26,923 bases of DNA, taken from assembly GCA_045540355.1 (NCBI GenBank), contig JAZQHB010000092.1, forward strand, positions 1-26,923, read 5' to 3'. The first letter of the stretch is position 1, and every line of letters starts with the position of its first letter. The position numbers were made by a program, and so were the translations under genes. The notes under the pieces were generated by a model, which was not told the origin of the DNA, ran no database searches, and worked only from the letters and a program-made list of their open reading frames with translations. Source of the DNA: RGIG2945 sp045540355 (GTDB lineage Bacteria; Bacillota; Clostridia; Oscillospirales; Acutalibacteraceae). Positions 26,701-26,923 of the stretch are shown piece by piece.

Positions 26701-26923
26701 TAAGAACTCCAGCAAACCACACACTTTATGCAAAATGGACAGAAAATGCCTATACAATTACTCTCAATGCAAACGGCGGTACCGGCGGTACGACTTCCGT
26801 GAAAGTAACTTCCGGTAGTGCATTACCTGATATCGTTGCTCCGACAAAGGCAGGATATACATTTGCAGGTTACTTTGCAGATAATAAAACGACTGACTTA
26901 GCATATAACATACGCCAACCCGG
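17769..26923 (+). CDS. Giant secreted multi-domain surface protein, partial (3,051 residues and continuing past the right edge)
   Basis: The frame opens at ATG 17769, 5 nt after AGGAGGAG, and I checked it codon by codon to the edge without a stop. Order of domains: signal peptide (1 to about 32); three discoidin-like (F5/8 type C) sandwiches (about 60-225, 226-400, 418-546), each ending in a strand such as IDEIQIYG; a DUF4434-like glycosidase barrel (about 549-900), with GYYFTDE (Glu712) and FWYDAEIFEP (Glu830) as candidate acid residues; a CBM9-like domain (about 924-1108; DGTIINEQW, MMWDDTYIYFGV); five InlB B-repeats (1113-1634), the second carrying an insertion; three Trp-rich modules (1639-2181); a beta-propeller resembling DUF6528 (about 2183-2478); six more B-repeats, the first with an insertion. 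The C-terminal anchor lies outside the window. A role in binding and possibly cleaving host or plant glycans at the cell surface is inferred. Confidence 0.85.
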   Translation, partial: MFQKIVSLILSIVMLITSVSFGDIFSTIIDAAGGVTPETEILESEKEFEVLPAATTEKISTGCDYNYSYTTSETISGDINLKNLTDGSLASTTPGGVGWTKVTLKNDTQNTSANGNDVTIALFDDSIPHFYVQLDLGFIQEVDYITMDFANDTSCACPKKVEVMLSEDGYNYDIYKAQSFTTVTSGSHTRYKVIFNEDIKAKAIKYIVYGNENDVMYIDELEVYGQILNDTVLLSQGASYTWTGTAAGGNYNGHAPATQLTDGVLSEMAESSYSTFDKKFILKATSNNVGEDGFYGQDFVLDLGKTQNVSKTKINGLYRSNGNGGYWDMDFVVFKYSTDGVNYKNFGTALANAIGYHEGQPLLARKIFSVSRNHTVKARYIKACLYSRYHIGIDEIQIYGSDKEIADNFVPSSNRADRIDYTNALPGKPVNYNGAVQSLLTDELYTESTAYTDSTVVLTGDLGQQHDELCGYNIYFKTKPKNIRMYLSYDNVNWNLVSDRADYYTNAGYTNAKVYFNHKEGRYFKFEIDKDASSGNIAVAEIQIFNNQPHIPLMSGGFFAVYPEEATGYNINILSPNTEKMTEYDWEMQLRGLYNLGQETIVLGPNVYHDLKKSVMPIPEGSNLYNMGYRQRERLVTKDLFETILTIADKLGMKVYLGTIATYSYPNIQETTGQTPVEHYTDVAQDGCHVIRRMEYAYGHHSSFEGYYFTDETCDYYLAHYSGALEAFRTLYLTQSKEIRLVSPDKKIMIAPAIWRVSNLTASAENIYNLIKPEDGSTKPMVDVVAAQDCLGRFNSLVVPDDKYNEFEKNAQVWAKAVRSAGVEFWYDAEIFEPTYKLKRYSELVKSFETEAKTSNKIINFSYERFIPTISGGADSFSKFLTESYRTEYAKRYTSYIDALNIGTFENSYPEEGYSKFSSNSFLRTHTQPDMDGTIINEQWPVFTPFGSMSDNENSSYAMMWDDTYIYFGVKTNDKTYSEHTNNNTFTYAEDFLIVQFGLPGASGEAGVAENTWRIGVAKHNVRGVEAWVKTGGSYVDAGDNVIANFDDTNPNGRTAIVAVKWSYLGIAPQAGLTFPISIIYRQDGNAWQTLNGNTQTNLAYYGRFTTAEETGYTVTFDANGGTCDETKIVYPNGTYGELPIPDTRPYRFGYAFDGWFTAASGGTRITSETIVNITANQTLYAQWIRQKYKVLFYDGVGTNINNANMNSFYIESPSKTVNGITYTYSPSTGIITLNGTATDSVVFFELPVNPYDAGISGYFIADEIIDGSIENGSVFVDIGDSKGNNYRHNVGSTGQMWSLLFDEFAVNKLRFGVHMDSGSSEKTVTLNNYQIRIMLNNSAVTNTYTPVGMQVFYDEPYGELPTVTRTGYTFGGWYTERNGGGTKVTAETRVTTNANHNLFAYWIPNTYTINFVANSGTNISGSTASMSMTYDVAKNLTANGFTKTGHNFTGWNSKSDGTGTSYTDQQSVKNLTAVNGGTVTLYAQWTARVYTITFDANGGSGVPEAQKKTYAVPMTLSTTVPTREGYTFTGWNTAQDGSGTSYNPGGSYGENKSVTLYAKWTANTYTVTFNANGGTTTTANKTVTYAGTYGTLPTPTRTDYRFDGWYTSASGGAEITAGTKITTASNHTLYAHWIPAANVSAGDSFTYTQAEHWGKESNIWSWQWAPADTNNFSDMTFKNISGQGDCYVADWDLYPYCAARWGGNNVHPHKNADAARVFTAPAAGNITLTVTVARQSDFTTCTSATPTSFRILLGDTVVYPSEGDYKVMYSATPENITLNLKVQAGEKIRFIVGSMGNNQADSLELTKTTVKYNSVGDPGTKRVGQTFTHQATSSTWGTDIPNWSWEWTPKNQTSFSPMTVQTISGYSGDMYVADWTKYPYCYAGSLGVRIHPANEADTVKTFTAPYSGTVKIDTSIRRENQYSTHSSYTPTSLRILVNNTQVYPLYSENLAITDTTAKEFSFSTQVRAGDKIRFVIGAMGQDGYDVVNMYNDITYTSLDESTLVPGDSYTYPINASSWGRDIPCWRWEYRDQDNTFGNMTWQNVPNYGYMYASDWTNHPYNYAAAYGEKIHPATTRDTVKTFIAPYSGRVEMKIGVRRENEYITGSSSGTPTSLRVFLNDKQIYPTDGSYITLTSTTQQTFIVNADVVAGDKLRCVVGSMEQNGADAIRMSNTVTYRSVGQRELAMVADQKNAAVKVYDVHADNWDQGELIWNWTPTAELGFTQMGAFGNVSDAKLRYSHSLMKQVVAVCSSGGFLGVVDYATGQKIWEVNSTSAANPHAIEYLPNGNIAAAASTGGWIRVYAASNNSTTYAEASLSGAHGVLWDSQRNLLWGLGGSVLTAYRVGGTAAAPTLTEVTEYRMTLPTASGHDLSPVYDSPNRLWVTTGSGVYQFDISSKTFYAAYSTANGMNRGDVKGASNFRGSGTVITINPNHDVADWNSDRIYVTICKNGELYGRTQISSTGLFYKTRSWIADYSDYTQRKYEVLFDTNDGSNNNVNLFSLERVTNKTVNGITYSYDPSTGIVTLNGTATSSTYFYDIPFAWHTDNSYSVSHQIVGGKVTGGCVSVSMYDANDVRLLGHDATNNATGSGWSTYNGGPTNDNLPRTLKLWAWLNTDAGYTQLKFENYKIKFKIEKSATGTAYTPSGMYATYDSTYGTLPTLTRTGYTFNGWYTAASGGTQVTANTKVTITNAQTLYAHWTANKYTVTFDSTGGTNQGSITVTYNSAYGTLPNPTKTGYTFAGWFTEAEGGSAIAGTTTVRTAGNHTLYAHWTANKYTVTFDANGGGTNPSSITVTYNSAYGTLPTVSRTGYTFAGWFTEAESGSAIGEGTTVRTPANHTLYAHWTANKYTVTFDSTGGTNQGSITVTYNSAYGTLPSPTKTGYTFAGWFTEAEGGSAIGEGTTVRTAANHTLYAHWTAKNYTVTFDANGGTTPTASKQVTYNSTYGTLPTPTRTGYTFAGWFTEAESGSAIGEGTTVRTPANHTLYAKWTENAYTITLNANGGTGGTTSVKVTSGSALPDIVAPTKAGYTFAGYFADNKTTDLAYNIRQP
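21105..22670 (+). repeat. First InlB B-repeat (Flg_new type) array, five modules
   Basis: Modules of about 70-80 residues follow the pattern YTVTFDANGG, YGTLPTPTRTGY, F-GW-T---GG and LYA-W. Each ends at a Trp: residues 1184, 1403, 1486, 1561 and 1634. The second is 215 residues long because of an insertion. These modules usually form rigid surface stalks. Confidence 0.85.
21357..21815 (+). other. Domain inserted into a B-repeat, copy 1
   Basis: Between the first strand KYKVLFYDG and the second half GMQVFYDEPYGELP lie about 150 extra residues (about 1197-1349). They include SKTVNGITYTYSPSTGI followed by TLNGTATDS and end QIRIMLNNSAV-NTYTPVGM. They look like a beta-rich ligand-binding domain. 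A related segment splits another B-repeat at 25239-25706. Confidence 0.65.
22683..24308 (+). repeat. Three tandem Trp-rich modules of about 180 residues
   Basis: Units cover 22683-23219, 23220-23762 and 23763-24308. Shared elements: GDSFTY-type start, a WSWQW/WSWEW/WRWEY block, a segment ADW--YPY or SDW--HPY, VHP/IHP, V-TF-APYSG, PTSLRI, V-AGDK-RF-VG-MG and a closing strand. The many exposed-type aromatic residues and AP-(x)-G strand fit a sugar-binding sandwich. I cannot assign a named family with confidence. Copies have diverged well at the DNA level, so the duplication is old. Confidence 0.7.
24315..25202 (+). other. Beta-propeller segment (DUF6528-like) within the giant protein
   Basis: About 295 residues show blade-like repeats: ELAMVADQKNAAVKVYDV, VVAVCSSGGFLGVVDYATG, NPHAIEYLPNGNIAAAASTG, GAHGVLWDSQRNLLWGLGG, SGHDLSPVYDSPNRLWVTTG. 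HAIEYLPNGN and HGVLWD match the His-containing blades of propellers seen beside secreted glycosidases. Such domains bind ligands or cleave sugars or peptides; the role here is open. Confidence 0.6.
25215..26923 (+). repeat. Second InlB B-repeat array, including a 435-bp super-repeat
   Basis: Module ends (Trp) fall at residues 2700, 2772, 2845, 2917 and 2990, with a more divergent sixth module running to the edge. Modules two to five follow an A-B-A'-B' order with a 435-bp period: A and A' share FDSTGGTNQGSITV and TEAEGGSAI and are almost identical in DNA (25870-26030 versus 26305-26465), while B and B' share TEAESGSAIGEG. The array grew by recent doubling of a two-module unit. Confidence 0.8.
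25239..25706 (+). other. Domain inserted into a B-repeat, copy 2
   Basis: The B-repeat beginning KYEVLFDTNDG is split by about 155 residues (about 2491-2646) before GMYATYDSTYGTLP resumes it. The insert has NKTVNGITYSYDPSTGI, TLNGTATSS and ends with TQLKFENYKIKFKIEKSAT-TAYTPSGM, clearly related to copy 1 at 21357-21815 in its first and last parts, with a diverged middle. Confidence 0.65.

Noticed and set aside
25869..26739. Regularly spaced near-identical segments, considered as a CRISPR array
   Set aside because: The period is about 217 bp (435 bp for pairs), the repeats lie in a coding frame and encode InlB B-repeats, and there are no short spacers.

Overview
The window looks like chromosome of a low-GC, Gram-positive gut anaerobe of the Clostridia, most like Ruminococcus and its relatives (Oscillospirales). 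The evidence is internal: AGGAGG-type ribosome binding sites, sigma-A-like promoters, secreted proteins with type I dockerins, InlB-type B-repeats, no outer-membrane proteins, and many polysaccharide-active enzymes. The species cannot be named from the sequence.

Layout. Positions 1-161 hold a palindromic stretch at the left edge and a terminator. Positions 162-6876 (minus) carry two tandem paralogues of about 1,085 residues, each secreted, with a PHP-type metal phosphoesterase domain, beta-sandwich domains, a FIVAR-like helical repeat, a dockerin and an unusual amphipathic C-terminal tail. Their promoters share two palindromes. Positions 7201-11464 (plus) carry an O-antigen-ligase-like polytopic membrane protein and a cytoplasmic GH106-like glycosidase. 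Positions 11501-16828 (minus) hold, in reading order, a histidine phosphatase, a lipoprotein, a YkgJ-type cysteine-cluster protein, a metallo-beta-lactamase-fold hydrolase, dTDP-glucose 4,6-dehydratase (rfbB) and a GH13 oligo-1,6-glucosidase-like enzyme. Terminators and promoters split this run into three transcription units. A 54-codon cysteine-containing small ORF follows at 16971-17135.

At 17313-17370 lies a 3' fragment of a tRNA-Ala(GGC) gene lacking its 5' part, the kind of scar left by an element integrating into a tRNA gene. By the geometry of such insertions the element would lie to the right. There the window holds a broken small gene and then one giant open frame from 17769 to the right edge (at least 3,051 codons, no stop). 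It encodes a secreted mosaic: three discoidin-like domains, a DUF4434-like barrel, a CBM9-like domain, InlB B-repeats, three Trp-rich modules, a beta-propeller, and more B-repeats. Two of the B-repeats appear to be split by an inserted domain of about 150 residues.

How the genes may work together: the secreted proteins at both ends look built to act on or hold on to complex glycans outside the cell. The cytoplasmic GH106-like and GH13 enzymes could finish degradation of imported oligosaccharides. rfbB and the ligase-like protein point to the cell's own surface polysaccharide. The best candidates for undescribed biology are the secreted PHP-dockerin pair with its shared promoter architecture and the giant mosaic protein next to the tRNA scar.
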